Below are positions 12,708-26,050 of a stretch of 64,000 nucleotides of DNA, piece after piece (the stretch's first letter is position 1; every line of letters begins with the position of its first letter). A program made the position numbers and the translations under genes. This stretch comes from Escallonia rubra (Eukaryota; Streptophyta; Magnoliopsida; Escalloniales; Escalloniaceae): contig JAVXUO010000986.1 in the NCBI GenBank assembly GCA_033065855.1, positions 124,001 through 188,000 of the forward strand, given 5' to 3'. The notes beneath the pieces are model-generated. The model was given only the letters and a program-made list of their open reading frames with translations. It had not been told where the DNA came from and ran no database searches.

Positions 12708-12855
12708 ATGGTGCAGATTATGATGAATTCGTGGGTAATTTGTGGGTATGAAAGCATAGAAGGGAAAAATGGAGAGATTTGGGAAAGATTTCAGTGTGCG
12801 TGTGTTTTTGTGTGAGTTTAGTGTGTGTTCTAAGTGTGTTTCAGATGGGATTTGA

Positions 12856-15750
12856 TGTCACGACCCGAACCCACGGGTGAGCCCATGAGCTAGGTCCGTG
12901 ACCGGCCGCAGGCCCATCCGAACATCCACCCAGAGCTCTGCCAGGCCTTACTACAACCTGTACACAAGAATTTATAACCAAGTAATTTAAATCTATCTCC
13001 TTAATAATATTTCTAAATCACGCTTATAAGTTCTCAATAAATCTCCAATGACATTCTTTATTTAACAACTAACATGGGTCATTTTAAATCCGGTGGAGAT
13101 CTAAGCTCCGAAAAATCTCAAATTACAACTTTAGTACTAGCACTCCACCAAATGATTTATTAAATAATCTAAGAGGACTACAACTCCTCTAGCAGTCGTC
13201 TACCAAAGCTACATCCTCGTGGCCCTCATCAGTGCCGATTCAATCTAGATAATCACCTGAAAACATTTATAAAAGAGTGAGCTTGGGGTCCAGTACATAC
13301 ACATACCACATTCCTAAAATAGGTTTTGGGATTCATAAAAGCATGCCATGGTTTCTCTTCGATTTAAAACTGGTAAACATTTTCACAGAAGATACTATAC
13401 ATATATACTTTATGAAAGCAATTCATCCAATAGTTTCAGAACATAGGCATGACATTAAGAAGGCTCATTAACAACTATCCCAGTTCAACATAACTTAGGT
13501 ATGTTGCGGTCAGCGTACATTCCCACGGACTAGGGCCCACAATCCCTACCCCTTCCTGGGATAAATATTATTGTGGACGCAAGGGCGAACCACGAGCAAC
13601 AGTACTGTGCATCAACGTATCGTCCCGTTGATCAGGACCCACAATCCAACTTTCCCCCATGGATATGGGGCACAACAACCAAGTTAAAAACACCGTCTCA
13701 TTTAACATAAGCCAACTTTAAACAACTATTCATAGAAACATTCCATGGCATTGTTGATGCATTTTCTCATCAACCAATTTACAGAAAACAGTAGCGTGTG
13801 AAAGGCTTTAAAACTTTTAAATGGAACAAATCATTTATACATATACATAGACGGAAAATAGGGTATACGGAGGAATATGGCAGGAGTACTTACCTCGCTG
13901 AATAACTGCTTTTGGTATTTGCTCAAAAGCTGGTCCTAGCTCTTATCTATCGAAACCTAAATAACAATTAACACAGATGTTATTCATTGCCGTTCGAGTA
14001 CACCTAAGCATTAAGTTTTTCTCAAGTAAGTGAATTACCAAACCGCCCTTTGACTTCAGTAAAATTCCTATCTACCCCTGACTTCAAACGTACCGTTAGA
14101 TATGCCGATATAACTAGAAAGACTATTTTAAATAGCTAGGTGAGATTTCGGACCATAATGGCCTCTCGGGGAATTTTCTGCTCGGAACCCTAAGTCGCTC
14201 CTTAAATTGAGCGCTAATGCTCCTGTTTTCAAAATATATCGAACAGCGCCAGAATGCCACAAAATTTTAGACACTTAAGCCACTCAGTGTGTTTAGACCA
14301 CTGTAAAATTTCCAGCTAAAAATAATTTTGTTTGCTATATCGAACAATTCAAAAGCCTATTTTCAAAATAAGGTCGTTTCAGACCTTTCGCATGCCTAGA
14401 CAAATCCCATAAATTTTTACATCGAATTCTTCAGAAAAATAATGGTAGTTTTAGTTTTTTACTTTGCCAAATATGCTTAGAAGTGGCTTAAAAAGTCTAG
14501 GGCAATGTACTAATCTATAATTCTGAAAACAACGTTTTTCAGCAAACCCTAGTTTTGTAGGTTGACCATTTTGAGGAACAAACATGATGAATCTTAAAAA
14601 ACGCAAAACTAAAAAGTTAAATTATACTTTCTAAGGTTTTCACAAATATAAAGCTCACAAGAATCCAATGATTGATGACTTCTCTATAGTAAATCGAAGT
14701 GGCTGATCAAAACAGCACAATTCTGTGCAGACCAGTTTTGGTCAATGATTATTTTAGAGTATAAATACTATGAATATCAGAAAAATATAAACTAAAAAGT
14801 TGAAGAGGACTTTCTGAGGTTTCCAGAAATATAAAGTTCACAAAAATCCCATGAGTAAATAATGTTCTATGATAAATCGAAGTAGCTGCCAGAAACCAAA
14901 AATTCTGGATTTCTACAGTAGATTGACTATAAGATCGATTTTCAATGTGCAAACGTGGGATTCTAAAAAAACGAAAAATGAAAGAGTTGAAGGCAAGACA
15001 ATAAAGTTTTCACACAGGTTAAAGGAGATATGACAAAATCCCTAACCCACTCTTAATCTGCTCTATAGCGGCCTTCTTCTCAAATACTACCGAAAGCTAT
15101 CAATTCCACACCAAATATACATATAAAACGTCCAAATTTGTGGCTAAACTAAAGAGAGAGTTTATGGATTCCATTACCTTGAATTTTCCCTTGCTTAGCC
15201 TTGTTCCTTCTCTCTCTCTCCCTCTCTGGACTTCGCGTAAAGGGGGTGGCAGATTTGCTAGGACGGCCGCCCTCTTAAAACTTCCTTTATATATGGTTGT
15301 CCTAGGTTAGAATAATTCTAAAGACCCCCCACACTTAGCTAGTGTTCTCATCTCACCCACATTCCTCTTAAAAGATCACAATAATCTTAGATTAAGGTTA
15401 AAATAAAAATTTCATCGACCAATGAAACATTCCGGGCATTACATTCTTCCAACCTCATTAATTTGCAACTTAGAAGCATTATACATTGTCACTAAAAGTC
15501 ACAATCAATACTGCCGGCAATAATCGTCGCTAGAGACCCCAATTTAAATTTAATTTTATAACTGACCCCGATTCACTAATCATCGCTAAAAGTCACTCTA
15601 AAAACAAATATCGTTGCTAAGTATAAAATCGTTGCTAATTGTTGTCGATAAAATCTTAGTTATGCACATCAACGCTAAATGTTACGTTCATAATTGTCAC
15701 TATATATAAACTAATCGGCTAGGCATAAAATCAAGGTTCGGTGTATTACA
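12856..15750 (-). mobile_element. Inserted retroelement LTR (solo), TSD TTTGA
   Basis: The segment starts TGTCACGACCC and ends GGTGTATTACA, with TTTGA on both sides (12851-12855 and 15751-15755). The empty site is visible in the 3' LTR at about 23632 (GATTTGATACGG). A second plausible LTR edge lies inside at 15441 (reverse complement TGTAATGCCCGG preceded by a purine-rich GGTTGGAAGAA). So the 15442-15750 part may be residual internal or nested DNA. The extra part carries TCGCTAAAAGTC motifs otherwise typical of CACTA subterminal DNA. No protein domains are visible. Confidence 0.8.
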
Positions 15751-17189
15751 TTTGATATGGAGATTTTGGTGGATTGATGAATTAAACTGTATGTTAACAT
15801 GTGTAAAAAGATGGAATTGGATGAAATTGAGTGGAATTCGGGGCAATTGTGGGTGAAAATTTGGATTTGGTATGGAGTATTGCATTTGGCAGTGAGAGGG
15901 AGAGGTTGAAGATGAAGACTGTGGGTTGAAGGTGAAATTGTGTGTGTTTTGATTTGAATAGTAACCGTAAGTGTCGCTAAAAGTGGAAATTAATTAATTA
16001 GTTTGAAATTCAAAATTTTAAAAATAGTTAGGCTCATATTTAGCCAAAGTTAAAAAAGAGACTCTAGTTATTTTTAAGAGACATGTACTATGGTAAAATT
16101 TCAAATTTTTTCGAGGTAAAAGGTTAACAAACGTGATTTTGAAATTTTACAGTAAAATTTAAAATAGTAAACTAGCGCGGTTTTGTGCAACTATTTTATG
16201 AGGACTCTAGGATTCTGATATGTTTCATTTTTTAAAATTTTGGGTCATTCTGAAGTCGATAGCTATTTTTGGCCAAACGAGCTTTTTTAAGCGCTCGGTC
16301 TAGATACCAGTTTGTGATTGTCGGGCAAAATTTTTTAAAATACTTTTTAACTCAAAAATAACTTCGACATGCATAAAATAGTATTTTAAAGTGTTTTTGA
16401 AAATTTTCTAGTGCGGGGAATCCCCAGGGGCATTTTGGTAATTTGCCGCCCAGGGGGTTATTTTGGTAATTTTTCTATAAAATTTTTCGAAGGACTTTTT
16501 CGTTCAGGAAGGGGGTGTAAGACATCTAAAAATTAGTTTTAAAGTGATTTTGGGGTGTTGGTAGTGTAGCGAACATCGGGGGGTATTTTGGTAATTTGCC
16601 ATGTTGGCGCTAAATGTTGGGCACGCGTGTTATTAAACGTCCTGAGTGGCAGGAAGTGAGGAATGGTGTTAATACGTAAAAAATGAGAGGGTTGTAATCG
16701 CCAATGCGTCGATAAGGCTAGGTTAAGGATCTGGTTATCAAATCAAATTAACTAGCTGTTGTAAGACGCTATGAACTGTTAAATGGGAAGGGGTAGAAGA
16801 AAGAATGCGTATATGTTGAATGATGTCTGACGAGTAGAGTATTATTTGACTAGGTGATTCCGTTCGTGGCGATCAAAGGTTGTAAGTTGCTTCTGTTATA
16901 AGCCAATGAGGCAAGGAAAATGGGAATCTGATATGCTAATTCATTATTTCAATTAGCAAGCCATGTTGATGACGTTCTTGTTAGACTCTTGTTGTTATGA
17001 TTTGACACCGATAGTTATTGTGATCGGTATTCATTTATCGAATTATGCTGTTGAGGACTTAAGGTAGACTAAATTCTCTTAGTCCGCCCCGTTGATGAAA
17101 TTTAGTGAGGATAATGCGTGTCCTAGCATGCTATGATTCGATTCGATTAGCATACCTAACGTTGGTGGTGATATTGCGTACGGGTTGTT

Positions 17190-17565
17190 GTGTTGTTGTT
17201 GTGAGATGTCTGCAATTATTGATAGCCGATATTTCTCCTGTTTGAGAACACCATTGAGGACTTGTGGTTAAACTTCTCCCGAGTTTGCCCTGTCATTGAT
17301 GATGATGTTGTAGAGATCGTTACCTTGTTGTTGTGAAATGTCGGCACTTATTGGTAATCGAAATTTCTCTTATGTAAGAACGTTGTTGAGGGGTTGTGGA
17401 AAACTTCTCCCGAGTCTGCCCTGTCGTTGATGATGATGTTGTAGAGATCGTTGCCTTGTTGTTGTGAAATGTCTGCACTTATTCGTAATCGACATTTCTC
17501 TTATGCATGAACGTTGTTGAGGGCTTGTGGAAAACTTCTCCCGAGTCCGCCCTGTTGATGATGTT
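17190..17565. repeat. Tandem repeat, about 131-bp period, three units
   Basis: The unit runs from GTTGTTGTGARATGTC through a CTTCTCCCGAGT block to TTGATGATGATGTTG, and starts at about 17196, 17328 and 17459. The Tekay 3' LTR is truncated just before the second unit, so the repeat number there is unknown. Confidence 0.8.
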
Positions 17566-18624
17566 ACGTTGAACTCTTGCTGTTATGTTTGAACACCGAT
17601 TGATCTTCTGACCTGGTATTCCTTGTTGAGTTGTGTAGTTGAGGACGTAAGGTGGAATAATTTTCTCTTAGTCTGCCTCGTTGATGAAGCCTTGTTGTTT
17701 TAGCTATAATGCGGTTAGGGACAAACACTTTTGTGAATTCCCTTCTTGATGACAGTGTCTCTTTTAATTTACTTGAGACTCAGATGAACACCCCATACAA
17801 TAGGGCATCAATAAGTTGGATACTAATGAAAGTGGAGTAACTGGTAGCCAGTGAAAGTAAAGTAACTGGTAGTCGATGAATAATAAAGTAGCTGACAAAA
17901 AGGATGAAGCGTGCTAGAGTCTGTCGGTCGAGTCAAGTCGATTCTGCATTTGCAATTAATTTTAATTGATGTTGTTGATTTTTTTTACTATGCATGTTTC
18001 CTATGATTAGCATTTTCGTTATTGTTTTCTTTTGCATTACACCTACATATTCAATGTCTGTCATGTCCTTGTTCAAGTTGAAATGATGATGTTCTGTTGA
18101 GCCTTGAAGCCGCTCAGTCTAATGAAAGAAAAATATCGTTTGATAAATTACTTTGATGCTAAAATTTATTTCAAACTCTTGATTCAAATTTATCTTTGAG
18201 ATTATTATTATTCCTTCGAGGCCTTCGAATTGCTTGTACACGATACTCATCGTGTTGTCTTTACTAGCCGATTTGCCCTCATTTCTTATGTTGTGTTGTG
18301 TAGGCTATAAGGTTGACCAAAAAGAACCCTCTAGGAAGGGAAAGGAAAAAAACTAGAAAAGTTGAGCAAGAGGATAAGCTGAAGTGAGGTGAGACAAGCT
18401 AGAAATGGTGAGATAAAGATTGAGTTGTGAGATAAGTTGATAGGAGTTACACGACTACAGTCGTGTATTACATTGTAAATGTATAGGTTGTTTTAGGACT
18501 TGAAAGTCTTCCGCTGCAATATGATGTATGCTTGTAATACAATTTTTGTAAGGACGTATTTTGGAGCGTCTATTAATGATGTATGAGTATGAGGATGTAG
18601 TTGCTCTATTTTCCCCATAGGGTT

Positions 18625-18636
18625 TGGTATCAGAGC
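18625..18636 (+). other. Primer-binding site of the Tekay element
   Basis: TGGTATCAGAGC is complementary to the 3' end of initiator methionine tRNA, the usual primer for Ty3/gypsy and Ty1/copia elements. It sits directly after the 5' LTR. Confidence 0.85.
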
Positions 18637-18639
18637 TTA

Positions 18640-21600
18640 GGCAAATGATTCTGTAGACTTTCGGAGTGTCTGGTCGAAGGCCTAAGTTGTCAATGAGAGG
18701 AGTAGAAGAAGAAGCTTGATGATTTGGATGAACTAGGAGGATGGTTAAGATATGTGGGCTGAGGTTGGCTAAGGCATATTTATTCAAGACCTTAACATTC
18801 TTGCTACCGCTGCAGGGAATGGAAGAAAGAACTGGTTGACCTAGTTTTAGAAGAGTGACTATGATGAGATTGCGATGCCAGATCCTGAAAAAGGACCCTG
18901 ATGAGAATGTAGATAAAATGGAATCAGAGTTGAAGGAACCGGATAAAGGTTCGGTAGGAATTGAAATAAAAGGATCGGTAGAGAAAGATGGTTGAGGTTT
19001 AGCACTTTTATTGTGTAAATTGTAAACGGAGACATGAGGAGCCGGGGCCGAGAATTAGTAGAATTTCGATGAGATTTTGAAAGAAAAAGCACTTCCAAGT
19101 GACGAGGAATCGACAAGTCAACTCGAGTCCCAAACTAGCGGTGTTAACTAAACGATCGAGAGACTGAAAGTTGAATGAGAGGACAAGAAGTAAGTATCGA
19201 ATTAGATATTAATGGAGACCATGAACGCCAGTATGCGGATTGCCCAAAAGGTATGGCAGATTGTTTATGACTGCCCTCCTCATAGGGCTTTATCTGAGGA
19301 TATGCAACAAGGGATTCTAAGTGAGAGTCAGTGAAGCCTGAAATTGTTGAAGGAGTGTTATGGCTTCTCGGAGTTTGATGGGTGTACAAGTAGAGGTGGA
19401 GTCCACTTTTGAAATCGGACCTAAAGTTGTTATTGAGAAGGAGAAAGGTGATGGGGAACTAGTATCATTTACATACTATTGTAGAAAAAAGTCATTTAAT
19501 GATGAAAACCATTAGTTGTTTGAGCGTGAAGGTTAATATTATGGTGTACAATTTTAATTATTGTGCTACTCCTTCCTCAGAAAGACGAGAGAGGGTTCCT
19601 AATTGAGAGGGACCCTCAGTAGAAGTGATTATGGTGAATGTCGAGGACGTAAGTGGAAGGAATAAGCAAAGAGTTGTATTAGGCCAAGAAGACCTTAAGA
19701 AAGAGTTAGTGAGACTTCTACAAAAAGATTGTGGGAGTTCCAACGGTACAACAGGTGGCTGCTGTTATGACAACTCTGGTAGGAGGAAGAAAAGGATGTA
19801 AATCTTAGAACATTTAGGATGTTTGCTCGAGGGGAATCTCATAGGAAGGAAATAGTCTAGTGTAGACAACCACGTGGAATTACGAGATGGAGAAGGTAGT
19901 TAAAGTAACAAAATGGAGGAAAATGTCAAAAATATGATTTTTGCTAGTCATATGTATAAGGGGAGTTACAAGTTCTTAAGAACGGGCAAAAACAAGTTGA
20001 AGAGAGTAGCTTATTTGGCATGCGTTACCCATAATAGGTGCATGTAACATATTGATGATAAATATATTTGCTTAAATTACAGAGTAAGTTGGAGACACGT
20101 TTCTCGTTCTAAGTGGAAGAATATAAAAATGAAAAAGTATATTAGAGAATTTGGGGAATTGGCATATTTTCCCTCATCAGATGATGATTAAAAAATTTGA
20201 AAAATGGCACAAAATGAGGAGAATTGGAAAATAATCCTTAAAAAGGGACAGGTAAGGAGGTTCTAATGGTGAATTGCTGCAGAAGTAGCAAAAAAACCGA
20301 GCGGTGGAGGCAGAGAATAAAGAGGTCTGCGAAGAAAGAAGTGAGCAAGGATGAAAAAGAAGTAGAATCCAAGATTGAAACTAGAAAAATGGAAAGAAGT
20401 GTAAGAAAAGAGTACACGATAAATAGTCCGGACAAAGTTCAGGACAAATAGGAGGAGATAGAAAATGTAGATGGTGAGGAATAAGGCATGCAGATACAGA
20501 CTATGTTAAGGCAATTGCAGAATGCCTTAAATATGTGAGTAAGCCACTGAGCTAATGTTTAGGATGAATCAAAAGAGGCTGTTTCAAATATTAACAGCCA
20601 TGTATTGAACGGAGGTGTTCTAAAGGTGGGTCATGGTCATTGAAATAAAAAGAAAAGAGGGGTTTATGAGACTATGTATCGGTTATCAGAAGCTGAATAA
20701 GGTGAAAGTCATGAATAATTAATTACTCATTAGCTGACCTAGATGATATGTTGATCAGTTGTGAGGTGCTAAGCGTTTTCTTTCTAAGACTGACCTTCGA
20801 ATGGGTCATCACCAGTTAAGGATAAAGAATGATAAAACTGTGAAGATTGTCTTTAGAAATAGAGACGGGCGTTATGAATTTTTATGATGCCATGTGGATT
20901 AATTAATGCCCCTATGGCATCTATGAATTTGATGAATCAAGTCTTTTGAGAGTACTTGATCATTGTGTCGTCGCCTTATTGATGACCTTATGAATGGTAC
21001 TAAAGGCAAAGAAGAGCTTGCACAATGAAAAGTTTGACAAATTTTAAGAAAGCCGAGTTGTATGTCAAATTCAATGAATGTGAATTTTGATTGGGAAATC
21101 TGGATGTATGTGGTTGATGCGAAAATAGGTTAGGAGATTCGGGAAAAGTTGAAAAGGTGACAAATGGGAAACATAATAAAAATCGGCGTTGAGATTAGTA
21201 GCTTCGTAAGCTCAGTCGGAGGCTACTAGGGAGTTATGAACAATCTCTCTAAGATGCCCTGTTGGAGAAAACTGACTGTGATGATTACTACGCCAAGTCA
21301 ATAATAATGTGAATAAATTGAAGTGCAAGTTCGAGTAAGGAGAAAAGGAAGTAACAATCTATCTCACATAAAAATACGACTGACGCTTCCTGATTGGATC
21401 AAGGAAGCTCAAGGATAAGATGAAAAGACGTACAAAAATTCAGCGAGGTTTCAAAAGAAATGAAAAGGGAATTTTGAGTGAGATGAGGACGGTAATTACG
21501 ATTATGAAGGTCGGATATATGTTCCGCCTAATGATGAATTGAGGGGAGGAATTATAAGGGTACTCATAGTTTGAGGTACCAATTCACTCAGGGGAGACAA

Positions 21601-22848
21601 AAATGTACTGTGAGTTCCGGCCAAATTTTGGGTTACCTAGCATGAAGGGGGATATATCAAAGTTTGTACCCCGATGTTTGACCTGCCAACAGGTAAAAGC
21701 GGATCATAAAAGATCATCGGATAGTGCAACCACTCTTTATAACTGAGTGGAAATTGGAACACATTATGATGAATTGTGGTGTTAATGGTACCACGAACAA
21801 CTAAGATATATACATCTATCTGGGTTGTAGTGGATAGGATGATTAATATGTCCCGATTTATTCTTATCTGGGAAGAATATTCTTCTGAACGACTTGCCCA
21901 AACTTATATTAAGCGAGTGGTTAGTTGTTATGGAGTTCAGTAACTACTGTGTCTGACAGAGACGCAAGGTCCATCTTTAGAATCTGGAAAAGTTTTCAAG
22001 AAGGAATGAAAATGAAGTTGACCATGAGTACATCATTTTACCTCATATGGGTGGCAAGTCAGGACGTACGATATAAATATTGGAAGAGTGTTGAAGGCCT
22101 GCATTATTTATTTTGGCAGAGCATGGGGTGAACAGTTACCTTAGTCGAATTCTCTTATCACAATGGTTATTAGTCGAGCCTAGAAATGGCTCTTTATGAA
22201 ATATTGTATGGCCGAAGATGTCGCACACCTATTTGTTGGATCATAGTTGGGGAATGAAGACTGTTTCGCATGAAATTGTGCAAAGAAATAGAAAACAAGG
22301 TGACCGTTATCCAAGAGAGAACGCTCGTTGCACAGAATTGGCAGAAAAGCTATGCTGACAAGAGGTGTATGATGTTGGAGTTTGAAGTAGATGACCTAGA
22401 AATTTATTATAAGTGTCACCGTGAAAAGGAATCATGTGACTCGGGAAGTAGGGAAGTTAAGTCTGAGATTCATCGAACTATTTAAAATCATGTCTAGGAT
22501 TGAGAAGATAGCATACAGGCTTGATCTATGTCCAGAATTGAGTTGATTGCATAACGTGTATCACGTATCAATGTTGAGAAAGTATGATCCCAATCCTATG
22601 CATGGGATCTAGTTGGAACATGTTAAAGTTCGAGATGATATCTCATACCACGAGACACCGATAAAGGTGGTTGATAAAGAGAAGCAAGTATTACGTTCTA
22701 AGGTAATACCGGTGGTCAAGGTTATTTGGAGAAATCACACGATAGATCAAGGAAGCCACGTAGGAACCCGAAGCGTTGATGCGGTACATATATCCGCATC
22801 TGTTTGCAGAATGAGGTTTGTTCCTATTTCGAGGACGAAATTTATTTA
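18640..22848 (+). pseudogene. Tekay chromovirus gag-pol remnant
   Basis: Gag and protease are too decayed to place. Reverse transcriptase is readable in pieces at about 20660-20960: RLCIGYQKLNKV, a TDLRMGHHQLRIK block and a MPCGLINAP block. Integrase is at about 21770-22230, ending in a segment with LVEFSYHNGY, MALYEILYGRRCRTPICW. A chromodomain-like KVIWRNHT lies near 22720, and the C-terminal FEDEI comes just before the polypurine tract. This order (RT, RNase H, integrase, chromodomain) is that of chromoviruses. Stops and frameshifts are frequent throughout, so it cannot encode a working polyprotein. Confidence 0.8.
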
Positions 22849-22858
22849 GGGGGGGGGG
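22845..22858 (+). other. Polypurine tract of the Tekay element
   Basis: A run of ten G residues directly precedes the TGTGATACCC start of the 3' LTR, as expected for the plus-strand priming site. Confidence 0.75.
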
Positions 22859-25130
22859 TGTGATACCCTGAAAATACCAAAGATTAATCTAACAATGAAT
22901 TATATTAACTAAAGGGGGTTACTTTTATTAAGTAGCGTCATTTTGATGATAATTAGGTGTTAAGGGGAGTTAAATGAGGGTTTATTTGGTCATGGGGTCA
23001 AAGTGTAATTCTTCCAAAGTAGAGGGGTTAAAATGCAATTTTGGGAAACTTTAGGGGCCAAAGTACAATTTCTGAAAAGTTGGGATTCGGTGTCACAAAT
23101 CTGGAAGAAAAAAGGCTCTAGGTTGCCACCTCCTAGTTGCTTTAAGGCTGAGTAGGTAAAATAAATTATAAAGTATTGTGGGGATAGAGATTAATGAAAG
23201 AAACTATAAAAGAAAATTGTGGGGTGGGAATGCAAATACTAGAAACTCGTGAATAGTGGCTGGAACAGTGACGTGAACAGTGAAGAAGAACCAGAAAACA
23301 GAGGAGAAGAAGAAGAAGAAGAAGAAGAAGAAGAAGCAAGAGAAAAGAAAACCCTAAATTTAACAGGGTAATCCCATTACTTCAAACCATTAATTGTGAA
23401 AGAAAATTATGGGTTTTTGGTTGAAAATTTGTGTAATACATGTATGTATATTTCGGTTATATATATATATGTTGTATGGCGGAGAATATGATGAATCAGT
23501 GGGTAATTTGTGGGTATGAAAGCTTAGAAGGGAAAAAGGGAGAGATTTGGGAAAGATTTCAGTGTTGTGCATGTGTTTTTGTGTGAGTTTACTGTGTTTT
23601 CTAAGTGTGTGTTCATGAGTGTGTCTCAGATGGGATTTGATACGGGGATTTGGGTGGATTAATGAATTAAACTATATGTTAAAATGTGTAAAAAGATGGA
23701 ATTGGATGAAATTGAGTGGAATTCGGGGTGGTTGTGGGCAAAAAATTGGATTTGGTATGGAGTATTGCATTTGGCAGTGAGAGGGAGAGGCTGAAGATGA
23801 AGACTATGTAGGCTATTTAATGGGTGAAATTGTGTGTGTTTTGATATGAATAATAACCGTAAGTGCTGCTTAAAGTGGAAATTAATTACTCAGTTTGAAA
23901 TTCGAATTTTTAAAAATATTTAGGTTTAGATTTAGCCAAAGTGCAAAAGATAGACCCCAGTTATTTTTAGGAGATCTATACGATGGAAAACTTTTGGATT
24001 TTTTCGAGGTAGGGAAAGGGGGTTAACAAATGCGGTGATTTTGAAACTTTACGGTAAAATTTAAAATAGCAAACTAATGCGGTTTCACACAAAAAGTTTA
24101 TGAGGAATCTAGGATGCTGAGATGTTTTATTTTTTAAAATTTTGTGTCATTCCAAAGTCGATAGCTATATTTGGCCGAACGGGCTTTTAAACGCTCGATT
24201 CGGGATTTTCGGACGAAATTTTTAAAAAATGCTTTTTAGCTCAAAAATGACTTCGATATGCGTAAAATAACGTTCTAAAGTATTTTTGAGATTTTTCTGG
24301 TGTCGGGAATCTCCGAGGGGCATTTTGGTAATTTGTTGCCCAGAGAGGAGTATCTTGGTAATTTTTCCTATAAAATTTTCCGAAGGACTTTTTGGTCCGC
24401 GAAGGAGTGTAAGAAATCTAAAAAGAAGTTTTAAAACGGTTTTGGGGTGTTGGTGGTGTAGCGGCCATTAAGGGGTATTTTGGTAATTTGCCATGTTGAC
24501 GCTAAATGTTAGGCACACGCATTATTAAGCGTCCGGAGTGGTGGGAAGTGAAGAATGGTGTTAATACGTCGAAAATGAGAGGGTTGTTATCATCATTGCG
24601 CCGATAAGGCTAGGTTAAGGATCCTGTTATAGGATTGGATTAACTAGCTGTTGCAAGACGCTATGAACGGTTAAATGGGAAGGGGTAGAATAAATAGTGC
24701 GTCTATGTTGAATGATGTATGACGAGCAGAGTATTATTTGACTAGGTGATGCCGCTCGTGGCGATCAGAGGTTGCGAGTTGCTTCGGCTAGGTAAGGACA
24801 ATGCGGTTCCGATATGCTAATTCATTGTTTCGATGATGATAACTTTTTTGTTAGACTCTTGTTGTTATAATTTAACACAGGTAGTCATTGTGACCGGTAT
24901 TCGTTTATTGAATTATGTTGTTGAGGACTTAAGGTAGAATAAATTCCCTTAGTCCGCTTCGTTGATGAAATTTAGTGAGGATAATACGTGTCCAAGTATG
25001 CTATGATTTGATTCGATTAGCAAATCTGACGTTGGTAGTGATATTGCGTAGAGGTTGTTGTGTTGTTGTTGTGAGATGTCGGCAATTATTGATAGCCGAT
25101 AATTCTCCTGTTTGAGAACACCATTGACAG
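22859..25130 (+). repeat. 3' LTR of the Tekay element, 3'-truncated
   Basis: The sequence aligns with the 5' LTR from its first base through the GAGAACACCATTGA block, then stops matching at about 25130. It is free of the two insertions seen in the 5' LTR, so it serves as the empty-site reference. A GAA-rich microsatellite lies at about 23300-23335 and a short TA run at 23459-23470. Confidence 0.8.
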
Positions 25131-26050
25131 TAAGTGAAAATCATCTTGGAATGGTTTATTAGTGCAATATTCAGAGATCATTGAGCACAAACAAGAAAAT
25201 ATAGATTGATTGCAATGAAGGGAAGCCCACAGCCATATGTAATCAAGCTACTACAGGGAAGTTTGAGCTAACTTTGGTAAAAGCTGGTCCTGTACAAAGA
25301 CTATCCTCAACTAAAATTTGTTTTAACTGATGACAGTTTAATTGTGTGTTCAAACTTCTATATACAATTGGATGTGTTTGCTTATGACCATCTGCTTAAA
25401 TTTGTTTACACTTACATGTTCTTCAAGTGTAAGAATTCCAAGGACTTATTTATTGATGAAGATTACAAGATCATCTCCACGGTATCCCTCCCTCTCCCTT
25501 TGCTCATTCCACCAAATTTTTGTGCATCTTCTTTATCCTTTTTATGCTCATATGGAATCAAATTGTCACTTACGAAATTGAATTTCACTGTCTGATGGCA
25601 TTTTGGTTTGCTTTTGAAAATGAAAAAATTCCTCTTTCTCAAACTGTTATGATTTCTAATACCAGATGGCATTTTAGAGGTAAAAGGAAAGACCTTTTCT
25701 TTTTATTTAGAAAAACGCATTTGAGTACTTCGCATGTCCGTAAGTGATTTTGCAACAATTTTTTCAGTTATGAAACAAAAAAAAAATCTCCATCCAAATA
25801 GTACTGTTTTAGCCTCTTGGAGCTATATGGAAAAGTATTGCAGTCTTTTGACTTAATATTACAGCAGGCGAGATAGTAACTGATGCTATATGTGTAGTCA
25901 GCTCATAGTTTACGATAGCAATTTCTTGACAAACAAATAGTGGAAAAGGTTATTTCTTTCCCATGGATTCATAAAATTTCTTGGACAGAATGCCAAACAC
26001 CTTGTGATACAAATGACGTATAAAATATGCTAATCACATGGTAACAATTG
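25131..26050. other. Non-repetitive 3' flank of CCX copy 1
   Basis: There is no recognisable transposon sequence. It lies downstream of the minus-strand CCX gene and probably includes its 3' UTR. A short coding-like stretch around 25215-25290 (KFELTLVKAG in one frame) is not identified. The segment is not shared with the CCX copy 2 flank. Confidence 0.4.

Larger units (their letters stand above)
11864..18617 (+). repeat. 5' LTR of the Tekay element, with two nested insertions
   Basis: Three blocks (11864-12418, about 12652-12855, 15751-18617) align in order with the 3' LTR at 22859-25130. The gaps are explained by a MULE-like fragment and a retroelement LTR. Internal blocks with CATTTTGGTAATTTG (16430-16600) are conserved with other Tekay-like LTRs in the window. 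The right boundary, near a CCCCA just before the PBS, is an estimate because the matching end of the 3' LTR is lost. Confidence 0.75.
11864..25130 (+). mobile_element. Degenerate Tekay-type chromovirus (Ty3/gypsy), truncated at its 3' LTR
   Basis: The LTR starts TGTGATACCCTG at 11864 and again at 22859. A PBS (TGGTATCAGAGC) is at 18625 and a G-rich polypurine tract ends at 22858. RT, integrase and chromodomain remnants lie between them on the plus strand. The 5' LTR is about 3.6 kb once its two insertions are removed, which is long and fits Tekay. The 3' LTR stops near 25130, at the point matching 17255, so about 1.36 kb is missing. The element landed in copia copy 1 (target side TTGAT at 11859-11863; the other side is lost). 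Confidence 0.8.

Noticed and set aside
12536-12757. ORFs encoding runs of Ile-Tyr on both strands
   Set aside because: They are translations of TA microsatellites (also at 39.0, 45.6-45.9 and 62.1 kb), not genes.
5565-25130. Treating the solo LTR and the Tekay LTR as one element's two LTRs
   Set aside because: They are in opposite orientations and too diverged, and the solo LTR has its own target duplication.
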